Assembly: GCA_963576735.1 (NCBI GenBank)
Contig: OY755171.1
Span: 7,130,001-7,194,000 of the forward strand
Reading direction: 5' to 3'
Length of the DNA stretch: 64,000 nt
Source of the DNA: Bedellia somnulentella
Lineage: Eukaryota > Arthropoda > Insecta > Lepidoptera > Bedelliidae
The translations under genes were made by a program, and so were the position numbers. The notes under the pieces were generated by a model. It searched no databases. It was given only the letters and a program-made list of their open reading frames with translations, and was not told the DNA's origin. Positions 52,101 to 60,368 of the stretch are shown one piece after another (position 1 is the first letter of the stretch; the number at the start of each line of letters is the position of its first letter).

Positions 52101-54863
52101 ATGAGTATATGACTAGAAAATAAAATATTGCACCTGTCGTAAGTAAAGATAAATAAATTTCGTCAAACAATGGGTTTTATGAGTTTGCACAGTGCCTTCT
52201 CGAAGCTATCATAGAGGCTGTGAGTGGTTGTGCAAGAAATGAAAGTTTAGAAACTTGTCCATTTGAGCATAAAACCAAACCCTTTATTGAAAGTTTTATC
52301 TGATTTCTAAGTAGGGTTGCACTAACCAATGTCGTGTTGTAAATACATGGTGTTTGATAGGTACTGTTGAAGGTTGATAAAATCTAGTAAGACGAGTTAA
52401 GGCCGCGTTTTAGAACAATCATAACGAATATACTATGGATTCTAAATTAACAATTTTCATGCATATATTTTCGAGATTATAACAGTAAGTCATAAAGAGT
52501 AAAAAGGAATCAGCCAGGAGCCACACTCCTGTTTGGTCACACTGTTCTATTAATATTTGCCTGTATAAATTCCAAGACGATTGCTATAAGAAAAGCAGAT
52601 ATTTAGTGTGACTTTTTCAAATCCGTTAAAGTTTGGGACACTATACAGCACATCGACAGAAAAACCATGACAAACACATACCACACCTCCGTGTAGTAAC
52701 AGCAGGAAAAATACACTTTAAACTTTTATAGAAAGTATCTATGCTATTGCTCAGAGATAAGAATGGTTGATGACGATTGACTAAAATATTGAAACGCATT
52801 TGGAAAATCCCCTTGATTGATTTTAAGGAAAAGTTAGAATAAAAAACCTCACACTAATAGCAATACATAATCTTATTCCTAAATATTCCTCAGAAGATAA
52901 ATATTATTTTTCCAGGCCCATCCAAAGTAGAAAAGGATTTTGAAAATATGACTGATTATATCGCTAGAAATTTGGCCTCAGAAATTCCAAAGAGTCCATT
53001 GCTTGAGGACTGGGCGAAATACAAAGAAGCAACTGGGTAACTTAAACTTACTTTAGTAATGATTTAGTTCTTAGTTTTTGCTTTTTCTAAATAGTAGAAA
53101 AACCAGAAATTATTAAACATCTAAGTTTTTTGTAGGCTGGCGCGTGTTAAGAAAACTAACATTTAAAGTGTAAAAAAATTATGGGTGATGCCCATTTCTT
53201 TAACTTTCATGAAATTCAGCTTTATATAAAAATAAGATGATGAATGTCGGAGAAGGCAATCCTAGCCTGCTAATTTGACATAGTTGGTTTTGTGTACCTA
53301 TCTTTTGACATTCATACATACATTCATACATACATTCATACATATACTCACGGCTATAAATCCCTAGAAGGGGTAGCCAGGGCTAAAAAATTAGAAATTT
53401 CTCAGCTACTTTTGGGAAGATGAGTGATGAAAAGATAGTGAAATAAAGGTTGTTGGTGATGGGTCTCCAACAGCATCGCCCAAAAATCCCTTGTAAACTC
53501 TAATACCGTTAGTCGCCTCTTACAACCACCGGAAGAAATGGGGTAGTGCTATTCTAAATAAAAGATGTTATTAAAGGAAAGAAAAATTTCGACACTGGCG
53601 GGATTCGAACCCGCGACCTTTGGGTATACGCCCCCGTCGCTCTGCCAACTGAGCTACAGTGTCAGTTGGCATCCAGCGCGAAATTTCTCTATCCTTTGTT
53701 TCTTTTTTACACGTTTAAGTAGTGTTTGCGTTTCCTACCTCCGAATTTTAACTAATTCGGACGGCCACTTGTCTACCTTTTCAGATAGAATGCAAATGTT
53801 GGAGACGCCTAACTATCACATAATTTAATGTTTGTTGACATGAATTCCTCATGTGGGGATTATTACTCATAAATAAAAGATGTTATTAAAGGAAAGAAAA
53901 ATTTCGACACTGGCGGGATTCGAACCCGCGACCTTTGGGTATACGCCCCCGTCGCTCTGCCAACTGAGCTACAGTGTCAGTTGGCATCCAGCGCGAAATT
54001 TCTCTATCCTTTGTTTCTTTTTTACACGTTTAAGTAGTGTTTGCGTTTCCTACCTCCGAATTTTAACTAATTCGGACGGCCACTTGTCTACCTTTTCAGA
54101 TAGAATGCAAATGTTGGAGACGCCTAACTATCACATAATTTAATGTTTGTTGACATGAATTCCTCATGTGGGGATTATTACTCATAAATAAAAGATGTTA
54201 TTAAAGGAAAGAAAAATTTCGACACTGGCGGGATTCGAACCCGCGACCTTTGGGTATACGCCCCCGTCGCTCTGCCAACTGAGCTACAGTGTCGCAAAGG
54301 TCGCGGGTTCGAATCCCGCCAGTGTCGAATTTTTTCTTTCCTTTAATTATATCTTTTATTTATGAGTAATAATCCCCACATGAGAAATTCATGTCAACAA
54401 ACATTAAATTAAGTGCTATTCTAAGGCGACACTACACAGCATATCTTTTTACTGAATTTTATATAAAATTTATGTTTATCAAAGGCCACAAATCCATGCG
54501 CTAGGGTTTAAAATTACTCTTAGTAATTTAATTCAAATTTTCAGAATTGACATTGACCTGGATTTTATAAATAAACGACCCAAAAACGCTGACCCTAACA
54601 AAGCCATAGATCGTTTGGAACAAATAGAGAAGGAAACAAGGGAACGTCTGAATGGAAATAGTTCCAAAGATGATGTTGAAATGGATTTTGCTAAGTTTAA
54701 AGCGCAATATCTCGGAGAAACCCACAAAAAAACTGAAGGCAACGACTCGGATCCAAATGAATTTAATAAAGCTTTCGACTCTTGGAATAAATCCGAAGCT
54801 GACCCCTTGGGCGACAGTGATGAATTAATAAACGATAGTGTTTCAAATACATCGTTTCCGTGA
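32630..54863 (+). CDS. LRRC56: LRRC56-like leucine-rich repeat protein
   Basis: Ten exons are 32630-32769, 33783-33903, 34512-34700, 35262-35410, 35649-35824, 36351-36493, 36741-36975, 38021-38131, 52916-53036 and 54545-54863, joining in frame to 567 codons plus stop. Residues about 126-235 hold about five LRRs: 'LKSLTLDGSAISSLRDLG', 'LSVNRCGLSSLDGI', 'LRELHLAGNKIRDVQPL', 'LHTLDLSENPITES', ending in a cap with 'ALPMLAYLDD'. The 'LDGS..SLRDLG' and 'CGL..LDGI' signatures match vertebrate LRRC56, which works with intraflagellar transport to deliver outer dynein arms to cilia and flagella; in an insect, sperm flagella would be the site (inference). The N-terminus is Ser/Pro-rich, and the long C-terminal half is acidic and probably disordered. 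The start at 32630 follows a likely 5'-UTR splice; an in-frame ATG at 32591 is the alternative. Intron 8 is 14.8 kb and loaded with transposons. AATAAA lies at 55254-55259. Confidence 0.87.
33990..34492 (+). mobile_element. SINE family A, old and split
   Basis: A tRNA-like head and body (33998-34190, 'gatagctcagaggttagcaa' onward) and a SINE A 3' end (34405-34490, 'cacgtgatgttcagaagtat') are separated by about 210 bp. That gap contains a family B tail scrap ('tttatagccgtgagtg'). It lies in intron 2 of the LRRC56-like gene. Confidence 0.6.
37668..37882 (+). mobile_element. SINE-like family B, diverged
   Basis: The copy has 'gctgtgtactgctggcttag', 'gatttttgggcgatgcg' and 'aacttccaaaagtggctgag' in order, without a long TATG tail. 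It lies in intron 7 of the LRRC56-like gene. Confidence 0.75.
38856..39105 (+). mobile_element. SINE-like family B, complete, with target duplication
   Basis: It begins 'agctgtgtagtgccggctta' and ends in four TATG units. TATAGAAT flanks it at 38848-38855 and 39106-39113. This is a good reference copy for comparing with the RTE head at 43184. Confidence 0.9.
39156..40604 (-). pseudogene. Reverse transcriptase part of the defective LINE
   Basis: An open frame of 482 codons covers RT motifs from 'MVTPIPKK' through 'IGILPAFSKVLE', 'FRRQHSTSTALLH', 'GVVQGSILGPTLF' and the thumb ('NLGLYIDENLNF'). The catalytic box reads YTDD instead of YADD, and the first-Asp box reads 'LLDNTRAFDS'. The N-terminal part of the RT is missing. 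The GS-LGP pattern fits the CR1/L2/Daphne group of LINEs. Confidence 0.85.
40659..41318 (-). pseudogene. Endonuclease C-terminal part of the defective LINE
   Basis: It carries the GDLNVN and SDHGMV boxes of the APE endonuclease and then the 'APWMTHNIRQMRKLRD' linker seen before the RT in CR1/Daphne-like LINEs. It is out of frame with both neighbours. Confidence 0.8.
41306..41806 (-). pseudogene. Endonuclease N-terminal part of the defective LINE
   Basis: The N-terminal half of the APE endonuclease is present, with 'LCINETWLRDD' and 'YSRGGGVGIYIR' boxes. It reads into a stop just after 'NMIVF', where a one-base shift would continue into the next frame. Confidence 0.8.
42285..43168 (+). repeat. 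Interspersed repeat of the 'cttcgcacgggt' family ending in (GACA)n
   Basis: The head 'ctagtggatcgtcccagctt' resembles the repeat at 13296. The tail 'aaaatccgtctagtagtttt' is followed by a GACA microsatellite. The middle is AT-rich with no credible gene. Confidence 0.55.
43087..43138 (+). repeat. (GACA)n microsatellite
   Basis: About twelve perfect copies of the tetranucleotide GACA, at the 3' edge of the interspersed repeat. Confidence 0.95.
43184..46465 (+). mobile_element. Complete RTE-type LINE with 15-bp target duplication
   Basis: The 15-bp string GTATCGATCCCTAAT stands at 43169-43183 and 46466-46480. Between them is 3282 bp: a 5' leader of about 270 bp opening 'ttgctgtgtagtgtcggc', one long frame, and a 3' UTR of only about 31 bp ending in TATG-rich sequence. 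A short 3' UTR and this layout are typical of RTE elements. The leader's first roughly 90 bp match SINE-like family B. The insertion sits exactly at the end of the GACA-tailed repeat, in intron 8 of the LRRC56-like gene. Confidence 0.93.
43456..46434 (+). CDS. RTE LINE endonuclease-reverse transcriptase, endonuclease shortened
   Basis: The open frame is 992 codons. Residues about 35-225 are an APE-type endonuclease ('FLCVNETKRKGK', then GDFNG from residue 172). After 'RGSERSMI' the text jumps directly to 'GRHRPKVSTTDF'. The closing part of the endonuclease, where APE domains carry the (S/T)DH box, is missing without breaking the frame. The RT follows with 'FIDLEKAYDRV' from residue 619, 'GVRQGCVASPWLFNLF', and YADD at 719-722. 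The C-terminus has 'RWFGHIERMDDSKMV' and 'RGRPRR', common to RTE tails. The RT motifs are complete, but the endonuclease is probably dead. The true start may be an internal Met (for example the one in 'FSTMNVCGG'). Confidence 0.92.
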   Translation: MCLQTIKRGGGDVARHSSRRGSSRGEKWAKETRFSTMNVCGGMHEKLDEVCLIMEERKLDFLCVNETKRKGKEVSQLGPFTAIWSGVAESDRACQGVGLLLSERMAKCMKDYACVSPRLLWIKVKVGLVRMRIICVYAPDMSRSLSEREEFWNLLDDVANGCDENEKIVMLGDFNGWVGVSRNGCERVLGKFGDKRVNENGEKVIDVCLERNLCVTNTLFEHKDIHMYTRQRGSERSMIGRHRPKVSTTDFARIKVEKLEEDENIRDEYMKKLDDRLSCVEMKDELEIEEVWDVLKSSMVECATEVCGLSKRTNRPPTSWWDKDVKEAVGDKKKAWLDLLAIKASKRMDARVTDDVVKNSEDEYKRVKNEVKKKIEKKKRDLIEWCERKLSDNFRNNQKLFWKYIRKEKGVSQNTRVNVVRDEQGELATDESSIRRVWKNYFEGLFEKEDTSISSPIGSNVDWNDVMGDFSDSEISMEEIMKAMKSMKLGKAAGYDRINTEMLRAGKGVVASWLYFLFQKCWSSGKVPQDWCKAVIVPLYKGKGSHQEARNYRGISLLSIVGKLYAKVLIERVMNETDDKIWDVQAGFRKGMGCMDQIFSLRSITEKFLAKNRKVYCSFIDLEKAYDRVVRKCLWEVLSKFGLGSRLIRALVSLYEDSSACVRVNGENTDWFGISRGVRQGCVASPWLFNLFMDDCLTELRESDYGLRMGGFIIKCLLYADDQVLLASSVEELQEMMNIACASFEKKGMRVNVDKTKTMVFEREVNMTECVIEINGKKVEQVKEFVYLGSLFTRDGKCDEDIERRVKKGNAVNGALDSLMSSQSVSAKARMAVHDAVLVPTLMYGSECWVWQKKHESRVNAVEMRSLRKVCNVRLCDRVRNDVIRERCGVKDDIVRKIEKGMLRWFGHIERMDDSKMVKEIYRANVEGNVSRGRPRRTHLDQIEHVLKKAGVRSMKNKRACMKRLMDVNEAREVCQDRTKWRSIVSAYPNGN
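46828..46951 (+). repeat. Left copy of a roughly 120-bp inverted repeat
   Basis: The segment contains 'ggtacggtgggtcctaaacc' and 'gctagtgctgggatttca'. Its reverse complement recurs at 51540-51668 with scattered mismatches. It also holds a local hairpin ('gacccaccgtacc' with 'ggtacggtgggtc'). The pair brackets 4.6 kb that include the THAP-domain gene. Confidence 0.7.
47215..47345 (-). mobile_element. RTE LINE 3'-end fragment
   Basis: The reverse complement reads 'gatcgtacgaagtggcgatc', 'tctctgcctaccccaatggg' and 'gtgagtatatgtatgtatg', close to the RTE at 43184. It is followed at 47381-47402 by a TA microsatellite. Confidence 0.8.
47425..47595 (+). mobile_element. LINE 3'-end fragment
   Basis: The translated words resemble a LINE C-terminus ('VGRPPAGWTDDLMKVVG', 'GWMGSRNGI'), as in the piece at 17975. 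It is broken and short. Confidence 0.5.
47991..48057 (+). repeat. 34-bp tandem duplication
   Basis: Two adjacent copies of a 34-bp unit containing 'cgttggtactagggagctat'. No function is evident. Confidence 0.9.
48187..48420 (+). mobile_element. SINE-like family B, tail missing
   Basis: The head 'cgcgtagtgccggctaagaa' and all body blocks are present up to 'ctctgactaccccttcaag'. The TATG tail is gone. Confidence 0.8.
49187..49748 (-). CDS. Short THAP-domain protein in LRRC56-like intron 8
   Basis: Two exons, 49748-49678 and 49310-49187, join with AG/GT borders to 64 codons plus stop. The product starts MVGCSVLGCGSRSEKH, then 'LTFHNFPKDPNLREKW' and 'NWKSTKYKIL', which is the order of a THAP zinc-binding DNA-binding domain (C2CH). 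The first two Cys and the Cys after KIL are present. The final His of the CxxHF box is missing ('CTNTSSFEKCD'), so metal binding is probably lost or altered. A +1 reading of the same bases has His-His at that place, which suggests a small indel. The frame stops right after the domain. An AATAAA lies about 70 bp downstream (plus-strand tttatt at 49112-49117). It could be a degenerate host THAP gene, or the remnant of a P-element-like transposon, since 120-bp inverted repeats bracket it. Confidence 0.6.
50240..51539. other. Intron 8, diffuse repeats
   Basis: At 50254 there is a short head of the 'ccccggcttgcacgggt' repeat. At about 50815-50905 there is a decayed family B piece ('catcgcccaataaaatcttt'). 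The rest shows nothing coding. Confidence 0.4.
51540..51668 (-). repeat. Right copy of the roughly 120-bp inverted repeat
   Basis: Inverse partner of 46828-46951, starting 'gaaatcccagcactagctag' and running to about 'tatatgatgaatat'. See the left copy. Confidence 0.7.
51669..52915. other. End of intron 8, nothing recognised
   Basis: AT-rich sequence without a recognisable gene, repeat end or RNA up to the acceptor of LRRC56-like exon 9. Confidence 0.4.
53325..54442 (-). mobile_element. SINE-like family B split by a tandem array
   Basis: The body and TATG tail (53325-53557) and the head (54413-54442, 'ctaaggcgacactacacagc') are one family B element. The array at 53558-54412 interrupts it. 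AGTGCTATTCTAA is present on both sides of the array (53545-53557 and 54412-54424) as its target duplication. Confidence 0.88.
53558..54412 (-). repeat. 315-bp tandem array of tRNA-like units (family C) with fold-back end
   Basis: The unit begins 'aaataaaagatgttattaaa' and repeats exactly 315 bp later (53565 and 53880); a third copy is cut after its tRNA-like part at about 54292. The tRNA-like segments (about 53588-53660, 53903-53975, 54218-54290) run on the minus strand with A box 'TAGCTCAGTTGGCAGAG' and B box 'GGTTCGAATCC'. They share the 'GGGGGCGTATACCC' centre and are followed by a T-run that could end polymerase III transcription. The third unit runs into an inverted half unit (54293-54412), making a hairpin. 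The first two units encode the same translated text, so they differ very little. Confidence 0.88.
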
Positions 54864-55967
54864 GAGTCTTGTCATATTTATTGACGTACAATGTACCTGG
54901 TACTTATGTAGAATTTCCATTATATATGATTTAAAAATACTTACCATCGAGGCGCTTATCAATTTCAATACGCCTTGTAACGTTTATAAAAATATTTTAA
55001 ACTTTTGTTGATGCTGCTTGGATTATGTTATTATGTGTCATATTTTATGAATTTAATGTGACTTTTGTTTCAAATATGTAAATGATTGCACTATGTTAAT
55101 ATTTTCTATTTTTCTTGTTTTTGTGGCCAATATAAATGTATTTCTACTCATTATATTTATATCTATGTTCCAATGAACTAAAGATTTGAATTTCTTGAAT
55201 AAGAAGAGTTGAATTAAATGTAACATAGCTTTTCAAAATATTAATACTATTAAAATAAATAAAGTTAAATTATTAAAATTAATACGGCCTATGGACGTAT
55301 ATAATATTATATTAAACCTCCTTAACTTCAATTGGGATGTAATCAGAACTTATAATATGTATTCTTAATAAGTCGTGTATGAGTATTTACATTCATTATG
55401 TAATTGCATCAAAGAAAATAGTACAAAATCGGTTAATTTTGTGTAGTAAATACTTTTTAAGATTTCTCAAAGCTTTTTGTTTAATTGCCGATTTACCTGG
55501 ACACTTATACGTGTATAGTGTCTACACTTTTGCTTATTGTGATTGGGTCATTCCAAAGTCCACTTGCACAAAGTCCTTTTGACTTTTTACTAAGGTGATG
55601 TAAGGTTTATATTACTATCCACACGTTCAAATTTTTATAAAAGTTATAAACACGGACACGATTCAAAGGCCCTACAGCAGAAGAGACGACATGGAAAATC
55701 CATTCCAATGGTCTACATCTGACTCCTCTAATTTGGCAATAAATGTTTATTATATATACAAATATTTTTATCACAACCACATGTAATTGCTGAATGATAA
55801 GCGTTCAATTATTGCCATAACATTTCTTTCAGAGTTCACCACCTGACATCTAGTCCTTGCTAAATTACAAATGTCAAAGTGGCATGAGCTATAATATATG
55901 AAGAAGACGATAATGTACTTAAGGTTTAAAGGGTTCCGCTCTTATCACGGAGCAAAGGAAAAACTAA
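54864..55967. other. 3' UTR and downstream flank of the LRRC56-like gene
   Basis: The AT-rich 3' UTR probably ends near the AATAAA signals at 55254-55263. Beyond it I see no gene or repeat end up to the MITE at 55968. Confidence 0.45.
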
Positions 55968-56433
55968 TTGGCCTAGACCTCGTTTTTAAAACACCCTTTT
56001 ATATTTTAAATTTAAAGAAGACATCAAACTAAACATCTTTGCCTACGGATTGCTTTTCTAAAATATTGTAATTTTCAAATTAATTAATAATTTAAAGTGT
56101 CACTGCCAAGATCAAACTGAGAAAGTATGGTGAGTTTCTTAGCCTAAGCTAATATAAAAATAAAAAATATATGGTCTAATCACAAAATGTGTTTGAAATA
56201 AAAAAAAACATCTTGTGATTTGACTATATGCTTTTAATTTTTATTTTAGCCCAGACTAAGAGCCTCGCTATACTTTCTCAGTTTGATCTACGTACGAAAC
56301 TTTTTAATTATTAATTATTTTGAAAATTACAATATTTTAGATATGCTTTCAATAGGCAAAGTTGTTTAGTTTTATGTCCTTAATCGATTTAAAGTATAAA
56401 AAGGATATGTTTTAAAAGCGAGGTCTAGGCCAA
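55968..56433. mobile_element. Palindromic MITE, solo copy
   Basis: The ends 'ttggcctagacctcg' and 'cgaggtctaggccaa' match the cluster at 14945-16141. The two arms mirror each other ('aaaatattgtaattttcaaa' against 'gaaaattacaatattttaga'). There is no coding frame and no clear target duplication beyond the AATT-like edge. Confidence 0.8.
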
Positions 56434-56436
56434 TCT

Positions 56437-57354
56437 GTGATCGATATTCTCTGCCTGCCCTATCACTGGGACCGTATAGCGTGCGTGTATGTGTGTAAGC
56501 TAGTAAAAAATACATTTAGTCGACTTATGAGCCAATATAATATCATATTTCGCTGAAAACTGCTTTCGATCTGTAGAGGAAAGTTTAAGACACAATTGAA
56601 GTGTGTGTCTATGTCAAATGGGTATGCACAGCTTAAAGGTGAGAGTTATAATAGTAAGAAACTGATTCGGTGATACCATACTAGGGTAAGGACAGTTATA
56701 AGGCTCGGTTATCAGGTTATGATATGAGGTGAGCCTCAAAAAGGGTTCAACAATTTCTTATTCACTTTTGTTTTATGTTAAAAGCATTTACAGTAATAGC
56801 CAACCACCCACATAGCAAACCAATAAAATTAATGGCCCCAGATTAATCTAGTAGGCAACTGTATGAAGTGATAGATACCCCATTCTAAATCGCCATCACA
56901 AGGTAAGAAACAAAGTTCTTTATATATTGCGGCCCTTAGTTGCATAATAGGTCACATTCGTAATCTGTTGATTTTTCACTAAAACTATTTGCATAATCTA
57001 TAACCCATTGCAATATGCACGTGTATGAACAATTCGTATACAAACACAGCACTAGTCGGAGCACAGGTCAAGGAGTGTTAACAATTGTCACATTACTTAA
57101 TCATCTCATTGTACCTATCGTCAACATCAGTTTGGCATCAATTATATGAACATGCGAGATGGATCACAATTCTGGTCATTAAAAAACTCGTGTATTTAAT
57201 TGCAACACCTATGTAAAAATGATAAGTGTCCCAACGGCGTTATCCCTGTAGTATGTTACCGGTCGCCTTAGAATATTATGCCTACAATAATAAAGAAATT
57301 AGGATAGAAATGCTGAATTGTACAGGAAAATATTAACAAAGATAAGGTCAAACT
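56437..57354. other. Intergenic, RTE tail scrap then unassigned sequence
   Basis: Positions 56437-56500 resemble a worn RTE tail ('gatcgatattctctgcctgc'). The remainder shows no gene. Confidence 0.4.
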
Positions 57355-57425
57355 TTTGTGGCTCAGTAGGAAGATCACCGCTTCTAATGCAGAGACGTGG
57401 GTTCAAATCCTGAGTCAGGGGTACA
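57355..57425 (+). repeat. tRNA-like sequence upstream of the epoxide hydrolase exon
   Basis: It has an A-box-like 'GTGGCTCAGTAGGAAGA' and a B-box 'GGGTTCAAATCCTGAG'. The acceptor ends do not pair well and the D-arm is irregular. It is more likely the head of an old SINE than a tRNA gene. Confidence 0.4.
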
Positions 57426-57702
57426 CTAAAGTTATGACTTCAAATTTTTAGCTATTTGGAATTTGTAAGTTATTAATGTTCACTAATGGTTTGCTACGTC
57501 CAACCACATATACTAATTATAATACTAGTCTGCCTCTCAAAGCACAAAGCATGATTTCATTTATTGAGCGAAATTGAGGCCCGTCTACGTCACATTTCCC
57601 TACCACCGCCGCAGAAACCACGAGTTGTCAGTTCGTCGAAAGACACAGGTTTCTCAACTCGCGTGCTCGAACCGCCACATGGTTCCACATTCGTGATTCA
57701 CG

Positions 57703-57903
57703 ATGAGTGTCTCCACATTCCTATACCGATTTATTGTATCACATTTGCTCACTCTCTATTACAGTGCGTTAGTACTTTTAGGATTTTTTGTAAACTTCAT
57801 CAAAAACCCTTTCGCGGATCCGTGGGCACAGAAATTAAGGTTGGAACCACCTCCGTGTCTTACCGATCCTAAATATGGGGTTCATAAGTACATCAAAGTA
57901 AAT
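57703..57903 (+). CDS. Epoxide hydrolase (EPHX4-like), first coding exon
   Basis: A 67-codon exon from an ATG ends at a good donor (AAT|GTAAGT). Residues about 12-32 form one hydrophobic membrane anchor, followed by 'PPPCLTDPKYGVHKYIKVN'. That block precedes the alpha/beta-hydrolase fold in EPHX4-like membrane epoxide hydrolases, so the catalytic part should follow in later exons. I found none in the remaining 6 kb, so the next intron must exceed that, or the gene is broken. An upstream overlapping frame (57564) is probably 5' UTR. The assignment rests on this short N-terminal signature. Confidence 0.6.
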
Positions 57904-58587
57904 GTAAGTATTGTACATTGTTTTTCACTGATTAAATATTGTTGTATATATTTCACGAGTAATAGTTTTAATAATGTAAAAATATTTATTGGAGATAACA
58001 CAGAGGTGATAATAGTTCATGTGTACAGAGGTACTCATGTTGATTTTGAAAATGGTGTCATATAATTTCATTCATACTGGTAGCTTGAAGAATTAAAAAA
58101 AGTTAATTCATTAATGTAATCATAACAACAAATCTTGCATCGTAAGTTTAATATGGTTTAAATAAAATGTTCGTTAACTTGATAATACCTACCAACATAT
58201 GAAGCATCTAACTCATCTCAATATAAAGATTAAAAGTTTTGCTTATTAATAAAATTTTATATTTTATAATTGTTGTAATGTCCCAAACACCCAAGTGCCG
58301 ATGTAAGATCGCTGAAATAAAATAAATGAGATGCGTGTGCCGCATGTGTGTCTTGCCATCGTACAGTATGAATCATGAGATCAGCCTTAGTAGCATGAGG
58401 CGTTTGAGATCGAGTATGTCACATGTGAATTGAGAAACTGACATATTTTTTACGGATAATCTGTTAGTTTCTCACTTCATACATACATGCTCGCACACGC
58501 CTAATGTTACGGGGCCAGATGCTTAGATTGTTTTCCCAACATATTTCACAAGGCAATGGTATTATAAAAGGTCCTTAGACTTAGACT

Positions 58588-58890
58588 TATGAATAAATCA
58601 ATATATGTGCATGGAGATAGCACACAGATCCAAGGTGACCCAAAGAATTTACAGTAATAACTTGAGATATCGGTTACTAAATTTAATACTTTATAATACA
58701 TGCGTAACACTATATTAACCTCACAACTATCTAATGTTTGCCATGTGCTTAAGAGGCCTTTTATCCATTGAATTTAAAATAAATGAATAAATCAATATAT
58801 GTGCATGGAGATAGCACACAGATCCAAGGTGACCCAAAGAATTTACAGTAATAACTTGAGATATCGGTTACTAAATTTAATACTTGTGAA
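58588..58890 (+). repeat. Direct duplication of about 103 bp
   Basis: A segment containing 'gtgcatggagatagcacaca' and 'gagatatcggttactaaatt' occurs at about 58588-58694 and again at about 58783-58888, separated by about 90 bp. The two copies look the same base for base. It lies in the presumed first intron of the EPHX4-like gene. Confidence 0.88.
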
Positions 58891-58952
58891 GGTACAATTA
58901 ATAACATCGAAAACTAAACACAAACATCCATATTTTATCATATAAAGACGTT

Positions 58953-59032
58953 GGCCTGTACGGGGATCAAATCCGAGTCTATCGATCTCAGAAGATTCCT
59001 TCTTACCACTCTGCCATAACTCCTATTGAGTC
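58953..59032 (-). repeat. tRNA-like sequence
   Basis: On the minus strand it has an A-box-like 'TATGGCAGAGTGGTAAGAAG' and a B-box-like 'GGATTTGATCCCC'. The loop content is irregular, so it is probably a SINE head or tRNA pseudogene. Confidence 0.4.
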
Positions 59033-59263
59033 GAAAGTATGTTGAGAATATTTTCCTTATGATAGGAAGAAATCTGGTTGTCATATCATATAACTATCAG
59101 TATCTGTATGACATTAATTAATAATAATTGAATGAATCAAGTGCTTATTCTGTGCCGGATTAAAACGATAAAATGAGGAACGAGATTTATAGAGCTATTC
59201 TGAATAGAAATGTCAGTATGGCTAGGGCCATTGTGGACTATTTGGATCCAATATATTTTATCC

Positions 59264-59512
59264 TGTGTAGTGCCGGCTTAGAATAGCACTACCCCATTTC
59301 TTCCGGTGGGTTTAAGTAAGAGGCGACTGACGGTATTAGGGCTTTTAAGGGATTTTTGGGCGATGCGGTTGGAGACCCATCACCAAAAACCTTTATTTCA
59401 CCATCTTTTCCCCACGCAACTTCCCAAAGTGGCTGAGGAATTTCTAATTCCCTAGCTCTGGCTACCCCTTCATGGGATTTATAGCCGTGAGTATATGTAT
59501 GTATGTATGTAT
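59264..59512 (+). mobile_element. SINE-like family B, complete
   Basis: It begins 'ctgtgtagtgccggcttaga', has all body blocks, and ends with TATG repeats. Confidence 0.88.
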
Positions 59513-59806
59513 AATTTTAAAATAATTAGGACGAATTCCGAAATATGAATATTAAATGGGCTGGTATGAAAAAAATGCTGAACGTGAACGAACCATAATT
59601 AATCGAAAGGCTCTACCTACTCCAACAGGTAATAATGGCGCAAAACATATGATGCAAGATTTTAAGCATTCAACTCGTCGTATTTTATGCTAACGGAACA
59701 AACCAGAATTCGTATTGTAACTGAATGAATGAGGCAATTACGTTTTTATCATCCTTGACCCGAGCAAGAACGGTCAAAAATAAGTCAGGTGGATCGAACT
59801 GATCAT

Positions 59807-60057
59807 ACATACATACATACAAATATGCACGGCTATAAATCCCTAGAAGGGGTAGCCAGAGCTAAGGAATTAGAAATTCCTCAACCACTTTTGGGAAATT
59901 GAGTAGAGAAAAGATGGTAAAGTAAAGGTTGTTGGTGATGGGTCTCCAACTGCATCGCCCAAAAATCCCTTAAAAGCCGTTATTACCGTTAATCACCTCT
60001 TACGTACACCCATCGGTAGAAATGGGGTAGTGCTATTCTAAGCCACTAATACACGGC
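59807..60057 (-). mobile_element. SINE-like family B with target duplication
   Basis: This is a complete inverse copy. GAACTGATCAT flanks it at 59796-59806 and 60062-60072. The match extends to about 15 bp with one mismatch. Confidence 0.9.
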
Positions 60058-60368
60058 GATTGAACTGATCATGATTATTCTTTTTTCATTTCTGGTAAAT
60101 AATTAATTCAAGTTACGTAATGAAAAGGAAAAGAGAGAACTCTAGTCTGCAAGTCATCGTTAATTTGAAAAATATAGCTTATTATTTATATTTACAGTCA
60201 ATGACTATAAGAACCATTTTCTATCAACCCAAAAAATACAAAATTCCAGATCGCAAATTAACAATCCCATGTTTTAATTTTAAATTAGTACTGACGGCCT
60301 TATATCTCAATACAAGCAAAGACTATGTATGCCTCTTAGTAAGATGCTCTCCAACTTAATACACTTAA

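Noticed and set aside
53565..54143. Two identical 87-codon plus-strand frames
   Set aside because: They are the same strand-opposite reading of the 315-bp tRNA-like repeat and have no domain.
57564..57872. 102-codon frame overlapping the EPHX4-like exon
   Set aside because: It is in another frame from the recognisable hydrolase N-terminus and is better read as 5' UTR.
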